64,000 nucleotides of DNA, taken from positions 1-64,000 of the forward strand of contig NZ_JAME01000017.1 of the NCBI RefSeq assembly GCF_000521865.1, written 5' to 3'. A program made the translations under genes and the position numbers. This document shows positions 51,242 to 60,057 of this stretch, piece by piece. The notes beneath the pieces are model-generated. The model had not been told where the DNA came from. It worked only from the letters and a program-made list of their open reading frames with translations, and did not search any database. Every line of letters starts with the position of its first letter. Within the stretch, counting starts at the first letter, position 1. The stretch is from Roseivivax isoporae LMG 25204 (lineage in GTDB: Bacteria; Pseudomonadota; Alphaproteobacteria; Rhodobacterales; Rhodobacteraceae).

Positions 51242-51912
51242 CGCGCGTAGGCCCTGTTCAGGCGCAGCTCGAGCCGTTTCTGGCCCTGGTTCAGCGTCTC
51301 GACCATCACCCAGTAGATGATCGCCACGACGAGGAACGCCTCGAAGTAGAGGAAGCTGCCCGACGCCTCCTTCTGGGTCGCGCCCATCATCTCGGTCACG
51401 CCGAGGGTGAAGGCGAGCGAGGTGCCCTTGATCATGTCGATGAAGTAGTTGACCAGCGTCGGGGCCGCGATCCGGCCCGCCTGCGGCAGGATGATCCGCC
51501 GCATCATCTGGACCTGGGTCATGCCGATCGACTGCGCGGCCTCCCACTGGCTGCGGTCGACGCCGGTGATCGCGGCGCGGATCGCCTCGGCCATGTAGGC
51601 CGAGAAGTGCAGCGTCAGCCCCATGATCGCGGCCGTCACGCCGTTGATCTGCGTGAGGAACGCCAGCACCTGCGGCAGCCCGTAATAGAACAGGAAGAGC
51701 TGCACGAGGAGCGGCGTTCCCCGGAAGAAGCTGATGAACAGCACCACCAGCCAGTCGAGGCCGGGCACCTTGATGACCCGCTCGACCGCGAGGAGCGAGG
51801 CGAGCACCAGCGCCAGCGCCATGGCCGCCACCGCCATGAACAGTGTCAGCGGCACGTAGCCCAGGATCACGGGCACCAGCCCCAGCATGTAGTCGAGGTC
51901 GAGCGCCCGCAT
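51238..51912 (-). CDS. Polar amino acid (cystine-type) ABC transporter permease
   Basis: A 224-residue permease of the HisM/TcyB type with about five helices and the conserved loop EAAQSIGMTQVQMMRRIILPQA. Motif ISFFRGTPLLVQLFLFYYGLP is close to cystine permeases. A single permease gene implies a homodimer. It starts 8 bases after the binding-protein gene. Confidence 0.94.
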   Translation of the reverse strand: MRALDLDYMLGLVPVILGYVPLTLFMAVAAMALALVLASLLAVERVIKVPGLDWLVVLFISFFRGTPLLVQLFLFYYGLPQVLAFLTQINGVTAAIMGLTLHFSAYMAEAIRAAITGVDRSQWEAAQSIGMTQVQMMRRIILPQAGRIAAPTLVNYFIDMIKGTSLAFTLGVTEMMGATQKEASGSFLYFEAFLVVAIIYWVMVETLNQGQKRLELRLNRAYAR

Positions 51913-51920
51913 GTCTCAGC

Positions 51921-52685
51921 TCATTCCGTCGCGGCGGTGGTGATGTCGCTGTCGAACCACTTCTGCGAGATCTCGGCGAGCGTGCCGTCCTCCTTCAGCG
52001 TGGTCAGCGCGGCGTCGACCCGGTCGCGCAGGGCGCGGCCCGCCTCGTCGTCGCGGAACGGCAGCGCATTGCGGATCTCCGAGAACGGCTGGCCGGCGAG
52101 TTCCAGCGGCAGCGGGCTTTCCTGGATCACCTGCGCCGAGGACACCCGGTCCATCACGAAGGCGTCGACCCGGCCCAGCGCCGTGTCCTGCTCGATGTTC
52201 GACTCGTAGGTGCGGATGTCGATCTCGTCCGCGTAAGGCAGCTCGCGCAGCAACTGCTCGAAGTTCGAGCCGAGGTTCACCGCCACCGTCTTGCCGCGCA
52301 GGTCCTCGACGCCGCCGATCTCCTCGTTGCCTTCCTTGGTCACGACCTGCGCCCCGTCGATCACGTAGGGCTGGGTGAAGGCGAAGGCCTCCTCCCGCTC
52401 GGGCGTGATGGTGATCTGGTTCGCGATCGTGTCGATGCGACCGGCCTCGAGTGCGCCGATGAGACCCGAGAACGACATGGTCTCGAACGCGATCTCGAGG
52501 CCCGCCTCCGCGCCCACGGCGTTCATCACGTCCACCTCGAAGCCCTGCAGCTCGTCCTGCCGCACGAAGGTGAAGGGGAAGTAGCCGCCGGACATGCCGA
52601 CGCGCAGCGTCTCGGACTCCTGCGCGGCGACGGGTGCGGACAGGCCCGCGGCGACGAGGGCGGCGGCGATCAGGGTTCTGGGCAT
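51921..52685 (-). CDS. Amino acid ABC transporter substrate-binding protein (TcyJ/cystine-like)
   Basis: A 254-residue periplasmic family-3 binding protein with a signal peptide ending APVAAQ (about residue 21). The mature part has LRVGMSGGYFPFTFVRQDELQGFEVDV (not shown further), ITITPEREEAFAFTQPY and VNLGSNFEQLLREL. The pattern is closest to cystine-binding TcyJ/FliY proteins, but ligand identity is inferred. The first gene of a three-gene operon. AGAAGGAGCC precedes the ATG. Confidence 0.9.
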   Translation of the reverse strand: MPRTLIAAALVAAGLSAPVAAQESETLRVGMSGGYFPFTFVRQDELQGFEVDVMNAVGAEAGLEIAFETMSFSGLIGALEAGRIDTIANQITITPEREEAFAFTQPYVIDGAQVVTKEGNEEIGGVEDLRGKTVAVNLGSNFEQLLRELPYADEIDIRTYESNIEQDTALGRVDAFVMDRVSSAQVIQESPLPLELAGQPFSEIRNALPFRDDEAGRALRDRVDAALTTLKEDGTLAEISQKWFDSDITTAATE

Positions 52686-52849
52686 CGGAAGGCTCCTTCT
52701 GGCATCGGGGGCCTTACGTGTCGCCTCAAGCCCACGCGATCAACGCCCTTCGAGAAATAAGTCCGCGCGTCCCGAAGCCAAGCGCGGGCATGGAACGCTG
52801 TCCCGGCGGACGCCGCCCGGGCGAACATCCGATCCGGCCCCGCGGGCGG

Positions 52850-54343
52850 TCAGGTCGCGGCGAAACGGGAGCGCAGGTGCTCGAGATAGGGTCGCGGGTC
52901 GCCCGCATCGCCGCCGAGCCCCGCGACGAGCGCGGCGCGGGGCTGCCGGCGCGCCTTGCGCCAGACCGCCTCCGACAGCCGCGCGCGCAGCGGTTCGAGG
53001 TCGCCCGCCGCGAGGGCGGCGTCGAGGCCGGCCGCGGCCCTGCGCAGGCGGTCCATGATCTGCGCCGCGGTGACATTGCCGATCGTGTAGGTCGGGAACG
53101 ACCCCATGTAGCCATGCGACCAGTGCACGTCCTGCAGGCAGCCGCGGGCATCGTCCGGCGGATCGAGCCCGAGATCCGCGCGCATGCCCTCGTTCCAGGC
53201 GGCGGGCAGATCGGCCGGCGCCAGCGCGCCCTCCATCATCGCCACCTCGAGCCGGACGCGCAGCATGATGTGCAGATCGTAGGTCAGCTCGTCCGCCTCG
53301 ACCCGGATGAAGCCGGGCTCGACCCGGTTCACCGCCGCCACGAATTCATCGACGCTCACGTCGGACAGCTGGTCGGGGAAGATGTCCCGCAGCATGCCGA
53401 AATGCACCTCCCAAAAACCGCGGCTGCGGCCCACGTGGTTCTCGAGAAGGCGCGACTGGCTCTCGTGCATGCCGAAGCTCGTGCCGGCGACGGCATAGAG
53501 CCCGCGCAGGTCGGTCGTGTGCGCGCTGCGCACCAGGACCGGGTCCGCGCCCTGTTCGTAGAGGGCGTGACCGGTTTCGTGGATGGTGCCGAAGATCGAC
53601 ATGGGCAGGTAGTCCCGCGGCCAGCGCGAGGTGATGCGCACGTCGGACCGGGTCTGGCTGATCTCGAAAGGGTGCACGGCGGTGTCGAGCCGCCCGCGGT
53701 CGAAGTCGTAGCCGAGCCATGCGGCCACGTGGCGTGCGAAGCGCTGCTGCCCCTCGACGGGGTAGTCGCGGGCGAGGAAATCGGTGCGCGGCTTGGGTCG
53801 TCCGAGCGCCACGTCGAGGATCGGCCGGATGCCCGCCCTGAGCGTGCCGAAGAACGCGTCGAGCGAGGCGGCCGTCTCGCCGGGCTCGAAGAGGTCGACC
53901 ATGGGATCGTAGGGGTGGCCCGCGCCGCCCAGCGCCGCCGCCGTCTCGCGCGAGAGCGCCACCATCGCCTCGAGATGCGGCAGGAAGAGCGCGAAATCCG
54001 ACCGCGCCCGCGCCTCGGCCCAGGCGGCCCCGGCGAGCGCCGAGCGCTCGGCCTTGCGGCGCAGGAGGTCCGCGGGGATGCGGGCATGGTAGGCGATGGC
54101 CTCTGCCACCGAGGCCGCGGCCTCGCGTTCCAGCGGGTCGCCGCCGTGGCGCGCGGCATCGGCCGCGTCGGCCAGCGCGGGATCGAGGATCATCTCGCGC
54201 GCGAGGCCCTTCAGCGTCGCGATCTGGTGCCCGCGGCTTTCGGCGCCGCCGCGAGGCATCATCACCCGCGTGTCCCATTCGAGCGCGTTGACCGCGCAGA
54301 GGACGTCGTTGATCCGCGCGACGCGGTCCGACAGGCCGCTCAT
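52850..54343 (-). CDS. M32 family carboxypeptidase (carboxypeptidase Taq type)
   Basis: A 497-residue zinc carboxypeptidase. The zinc site HETGHALYEQG is at residues 255-265 (His255, Glu256, His259) with the third ligand in GMHESQSRLLEN (Glu294). YTIGNVTAAQI near the C-terminus and DVRITSRWPRDYLPMSIFG before the zinc site are conserved in M32. It removes C-terminal residues from peptides in the cytoplasm, releasing most amino acids except proline. Its ATG overlaps the DppF-like ATPase stop by 4 bases, so it is translated with the importer and probably digests what it brings in. Confidence 0.95.
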   Translation of the reverse strand: MSGLSDRVARINDVLCAVNALEWDTRVMMPRGGAESRGHQIATLKGLAREMILDPALADAADAARHGGDPLEREAAASVAEAIAYHARIPADLLRRKAERSALAGAAWAEARARSDFALFLPHLEAMVALSRETAAALGGAGHPYDPMVDLFEPGETAASLDAFFGTLRAGIRPILDVALGRPKPRTDFLARDYPVEGQQRFARHVAAWLGYDFDRGRLDTAVHPFEISQTRSDVRITSRWPRDYLPMSIFGTIHETGHALYEQGADPVLVRSAHTTDLRGLYAVAGTSFGMHESQSRLLENHVGRSRGFWEVHFGMLRDIFPDQLSDVSVDEFVAAVNRVEPGFIRVEADELTYDLHIMLRVRLEVAMMEGALAPADLPAAWNEGMRADLGLDPPDDARGCLQDVHWSHGYMGSFPTYTIGNVTAAQIMDRLRRAAAGLDAALAAGDLEPLRARLSEAVWRKARRQPRAALVAGLGGDAGDPRPYLEHLRSRFAAT

Positions 54344-55362
54344 GCCGCCACCGCCCCCGCCGCGACGCCACCATCGTGCAGGTGGCAGGCGACCTCCCGT
54401 CCCCCCTGCTGCAGTTTCAGACGCGGGATCTCGGCGCGGCAGCGCGGGCCCGCCATGGGGCAGCGCGGATGGAACGCGCAGCCGGGCGGCGGCGCCAGGG
54501 GCGACGGAATCTCCCCCTCGATCGGATGGAACCGCGCGCGGCCGGTCCCGAGCGTCGGAACGGACTCGAAGAGCGCCCTTGTGTAGGGATGGAGCGGCGC
54601 GTCGTAGAGCGCGGCCGCATCGGCGAGCTCCACCACCCGGCCGAGATACATGATCGCGACGCGGTCGCAGACATGGCGCACCACCGACAGGTCGTGACTG
54701 ATGAAGAGCGCGGTCAGCCCGAGGTCGCGACGCAGGTCGGTGAAGAGGTTGAGCACCTGCGCCTGGATCGACACGTCGAGCGAGGCCACCGCCTCGTCCA
54801 GCACGAGGAGGTCCGGCATCATGGCAAGCGCACGCGCGATGGCGATGCGCTGGCGCTGCCCGCCCGAGAACTGGTGCGGCAGCCGGTCGGCATAGGCCGC
54901 CTCGAGCCCCACCTTCTCGAGCAGCGCAGCGGTCCGCTCGCGGATCTCCCGCGCCGTGCCGTAGCCGTGCACGCGCGGTCCCTCCCCGATGGTCTCGCCC
55001 ACCTTCATTCGGGGATTGAGGCTTGCGAACGGGTCCTGGTGGATCATCTGCACCCGCGTCGTCCGCTTTTCCGCGACGCCGCCCCGCACCTGCGCGACGG
55101 GTGCGCCGTCGAGCAGCACCGCGCCCTCGCTCGGCCCGTAGATGCCCGCGACGATCCGGCCGAGCGTCGATTTCCCGCAGCCCGATTCGCCCACGATGCC
55201 CAGGACCTCGCCCTGCGACACGGACAGGTCGACGCCGGTCAGCGCATGAACGGTCGCGCCGGCTTTGGCCCCGGTCAGCCGGGCGACGCCCCGCTCGATC
55301 AGGCCGGCGCGGCGGGTGAAGCGCTTGGACACGCCGCGGATCTCGAGAAGCGGGTCGGTCAT
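54340..55362 (-). CDS. Peptide ABC transporter ATP-binding protein, DppF/OppF-like
   Basis: A 340-residue ATPase with [38 protein letters not shown] and a C-terminal cysteine-rich extension (GCAFHPRCPMAGPRC) typical of oligopeptide transporters. The N-terminus has an insert between FTRRAG and AGATVHAL, as in OppF. It pairs with the DppD-like subunit encoded upstream; starts overlap by 4 bases. Confidence 0.95.
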   Translation of the reverse strand: MTDPLLEIRGVSKRFTRRAGLIERGVARLTGAKAGATVHALTGVDLSVSQGEVLGIVGESGCGKSTLGRIVAGIYGPSEGAVLLDGAPVAQVRGGVAEKRTTRVQMIHQDPFASLNPRMKVGETIGEGPRVHGYGTAREIRERTAALLEKVGLEAAYADRLPHQFSGGQRQRIAIARALAMMPDLLVLDEAVASLDVSIQAQVLNLFTDLRRDLGLTALFISHDLSVVRHVCDRVAIMYLGRVVELADAAALYDAPLHPYTRALFESVPTLGTGRARFHPIEGEIPSPLAPPPGCAFHPRCPMAGPRCRAEIPRLKLQQGGREVACHLHDGGVAAGAVAA

Positions 55363-56324
55363 GACGCCTCCAGCGGGTGATGGCAGAGCACGCGGCGCGC
55401 GCCCTCGCCCAGGTCGGGCGGCACAGTCTCGCAGAGCGCGGTCGCGCGGGGACACCGGGTGCGGAAGGCGCAGCCCGAGGGCAGGCGCGACAGCTGCGGC
55501 GTCGATCCGGGGATCTGCGGCAGCTTCTCGCCGGGGCTGTGCAGGCCCGGCACCGACTGGATCAGCCCCCAGGTGTAGGGGTGGCGCGGCCGGGCGATCA
55601 CCTCCTCGGCGGTGCCGCTCTCGACGATGCGGCCCGCGTACATCACGCAGATGTCGTCGGCGAGCGAGGACACGACGGCGAGGTCGTGCGTGACCCAGAC
55701 GATGGCGGTGCCGGTCTCGTCGGCGAGCCTGCGTACCTCGGACAGGATCTGCCCCTGGATCGACACGTCGAGCGCTGTGGTGGGCTCGTCCGCGATGATC
55801 ACGGACGGGCGGTGCAGGAGCGCCGTCGCGATCGCCACGCGCTGGCGCATGCCGCCCGACAACTGGTGCGGATAGGCGCGGAGCCGCTCGGCGGGCGCCG
55901 GGATGCCCACGATCTCGAGGGCGGCGCGGGCGCGGTCCCACGCGGCAGCCTTCGACACCCGGTCGTGCACGCGCACGGCCATGGCCATCTGGTCGCCCAC
56001 GCGCAGCACCGGGTTCAGCGTCATCATCGGGTCCTGGAACACCATCGCGACCTTGCGGCCGCGCATGCGGCGCTGCGCCTCGGGCGACATGGTCCGCATG
56101 TCCTCGCCCTCGACCAGAACGTGGCCCGCGACGATCTCGCCCGGCGCGTCGATGAGCCCCAGGACGGAAAAGCCGGTGACGCTCTTGCCCGACCCGCTCT
56201 CGCCCACAAGGCCGAGGATGCGGCCCGGCGCGACAGAAAAGCTCACGCCGTCGACGGCAGTGACGGGACCGGCACGAGTGGCGAAGCGGGTGGTCAGGCC
56301 CCGGACCTCGAGCGCCGGGATCAT
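55359..56324 (-). CDS. Peptide ABC transporter ATP-binding protein, DppD/OppD-like
   Basis: A 321-residue ATPase with GESGSGKSV, VFQDPMMTLNPVLRVG, LSGGMRQRVAIATA, Walker [14 protein letters not shown] and the C-terminal CAFRTRCPRA cluster. It is the partner of the DppF-like subunit. Here the two ATPases are separate, unlike the fused protein of the other peptide system in this window. Confidence 0.95.
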   Translation of the reverse strand: MIPALEVRGLTTRFATRAGPVTAVDGVSFSVAPGRILGLVGESGSGKSVTGFSVLGLIDAPGEIVAGHVLVEGEDMRTMSPEAQRRMRGRKVAMVFQDPMMTLNPVLRVGDQMAMAVRVHDRVSKAAAWDRARAALEIVGIPAPAERLRAYPHQLSGGMRQRVAIATALLHRPSVIIADEPTTALDVSIQGQILSEVRRLADETGTAIVWVTHDLAVVSSLADDICVMYAGRIVESGTAEEVIARPRHPYTWGLIQSVPGLHSPGEKLPQIPGSTPQLSRLPSGCAFRTRCPRATALCETVPPDLGEGARRVLCHHPLEAS

Positions 56325-57271
56325 CGCGACCGCCTCGGGTCGAGCACGGTGCGGACCTGGTCGCCCACGAGGTTGATGGCGACGACGGTGACCATGAGGA
56401 AGAGCCCCGGATAGATCGACAGCCAGGTGCGGTCGGTGTGGATGTACTTGAACCCGTTGGAGATGAGCGAGCCGAGCGAGGGTTCGGTCAGGGGAAGACC
56501 CACGCCGAGGAAGGACAGCGTCGCCTCGAGCGCGATGGCGCTCGCCACCTGCACGGTCGCGACGACGATGAGCGGCGGCATCACGTTGGGCAGGAGGTGC
56601 CGGAGCAGCACCCGCCGGGTCGGCAGTGGCGTCGAGCGCGCGGCCTCGATGTAGTCCTTGCTGCGTTCGACGGTGGCCGCGCCATGGGTCGTGCGGGCGA
56701 AGTAGGCGTATTGCGCGACCACCAGCGCCGCGACGATCTGCGCGACCCCCTGCCCCAGCACGGCGACCATCACGAGCGCGAGCAGGATCGCGGGCATCGA
56801 CAGCTGCAGGTCGACGATCCGCATCAGCACGCTTTCGGTGCGGCCCCGGAAATAGGCGGCGGACAGCCCGACGCAGATGCCGATGGCGAGCGCCAGCACC
56901 CCGGCTGAGATGCCGATGACGAAGCTCGTGCGCAGCCCGTAGAAGATCGCCGACAGCATGTCGCGGCCCGCGTTGTCGGTTCCGAGGACGTGCACGTAGC
57001 CGCCCGACCCCGTGGTGCCCGGCCGCAGGAAGGCATCCATCCAGTCGAGCGCGGCCATGTCGTAGGGGTCCTGGGGCGAGACGAGCGGCGCGCCGAAGGA
57101 CACGCCGAGCAGCACCAGGATCACGCCCAGCGAAACGACCGCCACCGGCGACTGGCGGTAATCGGCCCAGAAGTTGCGCCATCGGTCCGCGCGCGTCTCG
57201 CGCGGGGCGGCTGAGGGCACGGCGATCGTGCCGCCGGTGGTCGTGGCGGTGTCGGCATGCGCATTCGTCAT
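56321..57271 (-). CDS. Peptide ABC transporter permease, DppC-like
   Basis: A 316-residue permease with the DppC signature VLGTDNAGRDMLSAIFYG and the coupling loop IEAARSTPLPTRRVLLRHLL. About six helices after an N-terminal cytoplasmic stretch. The gene overlaps its neighbours on both sides by 4 bases. Confidence 0.95.
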   Translation of the reverse strand: MTNAHADTATTTGGTIAVPSAAPRETRADRWRNFWADYRQSPVAVVSLGVILVLLGVSFGAPLVSPQDPYDMAALDWMDAFLRPGTTGSGGYVHVLGTDNAGRDMLSAIFYGLRTSFVIGISAGVLALAIGICVGLSAAYFRGRTESVLMRIVDLQLSMPAILLALVMVAVLGQGVAQIVAALVVAQYAYFARTTHGAATVERSKDYIEAARSTPLPTRRVLLRHLLPNVMPPLIVVATVQVASAIALEATLSFLGVGLPLTEPSLGSLISNGFKYIHTDRTWLSIYPGLFLMVTVVAINLVGDQVRTVLDPRRSR

Positions 57272-58245
57272 GCGTCCTCTCCCCGCAGCCGCACGCGCGG
57301 GTCGAGCCGGGCGTAGACCAGATCGACGGTCAGGTTGATCAGCACGAAGAGGACGACGACGAGTACGAGGTACGACACCATCACCGGCCGGTCGAGCTGC
57401 AGGATCGAGTCGATGATGAGCTTGCCGACGCCCGGCCAGTTGAACACGCTCTCGGTGACGACCGCGAAGGCGAGCGTCGAGCCAAGCTCGAGCCCGAACA
57501 CGGTCACGATGGGGATCGAGATGTTGCGCAGCACGTGGCGGAACACGATCTGCCGGTCGGGCAGCCCCTGCGCCCGGGCGAAGCGCACGTAGTCGGTCGA
57601 CATCGCCTCGACCATGCCCGCGCGCGTCAGGCGGATGAGCAGCCCCATCTTGAAGAGCGAGAGGTTGATCGCCGGCATGATGACGTGGCTCCAGCCGTCG
57701 GCGGTGGCGAGCGAGGTCCTGAGCCCGAGGATGGAGCCCTCGTCGCCCCGGCCGCCCGAGGGCAGCCAGCCGAGTTGCACCGCGAAGCCCATGATGAGCA
57801 GCATGCCGATCCAGAAGGTCGGGACCGAGAAGCCCAGGACCGACAGCGCCATGATCGCCTTTGCGCCGACGCTGTCCGGCCTGTAGCCCGCGTAGAGACC
57901 GGCGGGGATGCCGATCAGCGTCGCGATGCAGACCGAGACCAGCACCAGTTCCAGCGTCGCCGGCAGTCGCGAGAAGACGAGGTCCACGACGGGGATGTTG
58001 TAGACCATCGACGTGCCCATGTCGCCCTGCGCGACATTGCCGAGGAAAACCAGGTATTGCCGCCAGAGCGGCTGGTCGAGGCCGTACTGCCGGATCAGGT
58101 TCTCGCGGATCTCGGCGGTGGCACCCGGGTCGATCAGCACGTCGATCGGGTTGCCGATCGCGTAGACGCCGACGAAGACGATGACCGACATGGCGAAGAC
58201 CACGATCACCGCCTGGACCAGTCGCTGCAGCAGGTAGCCTGCCAT
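57268..58245 (-). CDS. Peptide ABC transporter permease, DppB-like
   Basis: A 325-residue permease beginning MAGYLLQRLVQAVIVVFAMS, with VYAIGNPIDVLIDPGA and the coupling loop DYVRFARAQGLPDRQIVFRHVL. About six helices. It lies 87 bases downstream of the binding-protein gene, across a stem-loop. Confidence 0.95.
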   Translation of the reverse strand: MAGYLLQRLVQAVIVVFAMSVIVFVGVYAIGNPIDVLIDPGATAEIRENLIRQYGLDQPLWRQYLVFLGNVAQGDMGTSMVYNIPVVDLVFSRLPATLELVLVSVCIATLIGIPAGLYAGYRPDSVGAKAIMALSVLGFSVPTFWIGMLLIMGFAVQLGWLPSGGRGDEGSILGLRTSLATADGWSHVIMPAINLSLFKMGLLIRLTRAGMVEAMSTDYVRFARAQGLPDRQIVFRHVLRNISIPIVTVFGLELGSTLAFAVVTESVFNWPGVGKLIIDSILQLDRPVMVSYLVLVVVLFVLINLTVDLVYARLDPRVRLRGEDA

Positions 58246-58280
58246 GTCACCTCCGGAGGTCGCGGGGCTTGGGAACAGAG

Positions 58281-58308
58281 CCGCGCCCGGCTCGAGGGCC
58301 GGACGCGG
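58281..58308 (-). terminator. Intercistronic hairpin after the second peptide-binding protein gene
   Basis: Arms CCGCGCCCGGC and GCCGGACGCGG pair at 10 of 11 positions around a 6-base loop, between the binding-protein stop and the DppB-like start. Its position equals that of the hairpin at 24296-24321 in the other peptide operon; probable message stabiliser or partial terminator. Confidence 0.45.
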
Positions 58309-58332
58309 GAAACGGCGCGGGGGTACGCGGGA

Positions 58333-59901
58333 TCACTCCACGGGAGTGATCGCGTAGGCGCGGGTCTCCTGGTCGACGCGCGGCGTGAACTCGAGCGTGC
58401 CGGCGTCCGCGGCCCAGACCGTCTGCAGGATCACCGTCGGGATCAGCGCGCGGTCCTCCATCGCGATGTAGGAGGCCTCCTCGTAGAGCGTGCGCCGCGC
58501 GTCGGCGTCGAGCGTCTGGGTGCCCTCGCCGAAGACCTCGTCGAATTCCGCGTTGGAATAGCCCGTCCGGTTGAAGTTGCCGAAGCCCTTCTCGTCGTCC
58601 TTGGTGTGGGTCAGCGCGCCGTAGGTGTAGGCGGCCTCACCCGTCAGCGTGCCCCAGGCGGACATCGACATGGTGTATTCCTCGCGCGCAGCGGCGGGGA
58701 AGAACACGGTGCCGTTCAACGCCTGCGCGTCCACCGTCAGGCCGAGCCGCGCCCACATCTGCGCCAGCGCCTCGCAGACGACGCTGTCGCCCGGCACACG
58801 GTTGTTGGTGCAGGTGAAGTCGATCTCGAATCCGTCTGGATAGCCCGCCTCGGCCAGGAGCTCCTTGGCCTTCTCGAGGTCGTAGGTCTTTTCCCCGATC
58901 TGGTCGGTGTAGCCGAAGAAGCCCTCGGGCATCAGCTGGTTCGCCGGCGTCCCGAGACCTTCGAGCACCACGTTCACGAGGACGTCGCGGTTGATCGCGA
59001 GGTCGAGCGCCTCGCGCACGCGCTTGTCCTGCAGCGGGTTGCCCTCGACCTCCTCGCCGTTGACCGTGATCGGCTGCGGCTCCTCGTCCTTCACGTTGGG
59101 CGCGATGTTCAGGATGTAGACTGAGTCGGACACGAAGGTCTCGACCTCGCCGTCGTTCTGCATGGCCAGGTAGTCCGAGGCCGGCACGTAGTTGATCAGG
59201 TCGACCTGCCCCGAGCGCAGCGCCGCCACCCGCGCGGCATCGTCCGCGATCTCCTTGCGCACGACGCGCTCCCACGCCGGGGCATCGCCCCAGTAGTCCT
59301 CGTTGCGCTCGAGCACGAGGTCTCCCTTGGGCTGCCAGGACACGAAGCGGTACGGACCCGTGCCGATCGCCTTCTCGCCCGAGTTGAACGCCTCGTTGCC
59401 GGCCTCCATGCCGGTTTCCGAAGGCACCACGAAGAGGCGGGTGAAGTCGTTCGGCAGCGCCGGCGCGATGCCCTTGGTCTTCACGCGGAGCGTCAGGTCG
59501 TCCACCACTTCGACGCTGTCCACGTATTTCGTGTAGAGCGTCATCGACATCGGTCCGGTCACCTCGGGGATGCGCTCGATCGAGAACTTGGCATCCTCCG
59601 CGGTGAAGGGGGTGCCATCGTGGAAGGTGACGCCCTCGCGCAGCTTAAATTCCCAGGTCGTGTCGTCGACCGGCTCCCAGCTCACGGCGAGTCCGGGCTG
59701 AAGCTGCAGGTTCTCGTCCACGTCGACCAGCGTGTCGAACACGTGGCGCAGCGCTTCCGCCTGACTGCCGAGCGTCGACCAGTGCGGGTCGATGGAATCG
59801 GGGCCCGCGCGCAGGCCGATGACAAGCTCCTGTGCCGTCACCGGCGCCGCCGCCATCAGCGCGAGCGCCGCGACGGCCGATTTCAGAACGTTCCTGGACA
59901 T
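58333..59901 (-). CDS. Peptide ABC transporter substrate-binding protein (SBP family 5)
   Basis: A 522-residue periplasmic protein with a signal peptide cut after VTA at residue 23. The mature protein has LRAGPDSIDPHWSTLGSQAE, LREGVTFHDGTPFTAEDAKFS and a C-terminal lobe with DKRVREALDLAINRDVLV. It delivers a peptide or similar solute to the DppBCDF complex. It is the first gene of a six-gene operon ending in the M32 carboxypeptidase, and is divergent from the GntR-like regulator. The ligand is unknown. Confidence 0.94.
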   Translation of the reverse strand: MSRNVLKSAVAALALMAAAPVTAQELVIGLRAGPDSIDPHWSTLGSQAEALRHVFDTLVDVDENLQLQPGLAVSWEPVDDTTWEFKLREGVTFHDGTPFTAEDAKFSIERIPEVTGPMSMTLYTKYVDSVEVVDDLTLRVKTKGIAPALPNDFTRLFVVPSETGMEAGNEAFNSGEKAIGTGPYRFVSWQPKGDLVLERNEDYWGDAPAWERVVRKEIADDAARVAALRSGQVDLINYVPASDYLAMQNDGEVETFVSDSVYILNIAPNVKDEEPQPITVNGEEVEGNPLQDKRVREALDLAINRDVLVNVVLEGLGTPANQLMPEGFFGYTDQIGEKTYDLEKAKELLAEAGYPDGFEIDFTCTNNRVPGDSVVCEALAQMWARLGLTVDAQALNGTVFFPAAAREEYTMSMSAWGTLTGEAAYTYGALTHTKDDEKGFGNFNRTGYSNAEFDEVFGEGTQTLDADARRTLYEEASYIAMEDRALIPTVILQTVWAADAGTLEFTPRVDQETRAYAITPVE

Positions 59902-59922
59902 GAGCGACTCCCGGTCGAAGTG

Positions 59923-60025
59923 TTATCGTTGACTGATACGTTAGGAACCGGATCTCCGAACCGTCAAGAATTTTTTGAAACGAACATCGGTATAGACGCG
60001 CAAGATCCGGGATCATATAACGATA
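59923..60025. promoter_or_regulatory. Operator-like repeats between the peptide operon and its divergent regulator
   Basis: TTATCGTT at 59923-59930 and its inverted copy AACGATA at 60019-60025 flank the intergenic region, each close to one of the two divergent start codons. The first lies in a wider imperfect palindrome (TATCGTTGACTGATA). The interval is AT-rich. Likely sites for the GntR-family regulator. Confidence 0.45.
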
Positions 60026-60057
60026 GAAAGCTAATTTGTTCTAGTGAGCTGATACGG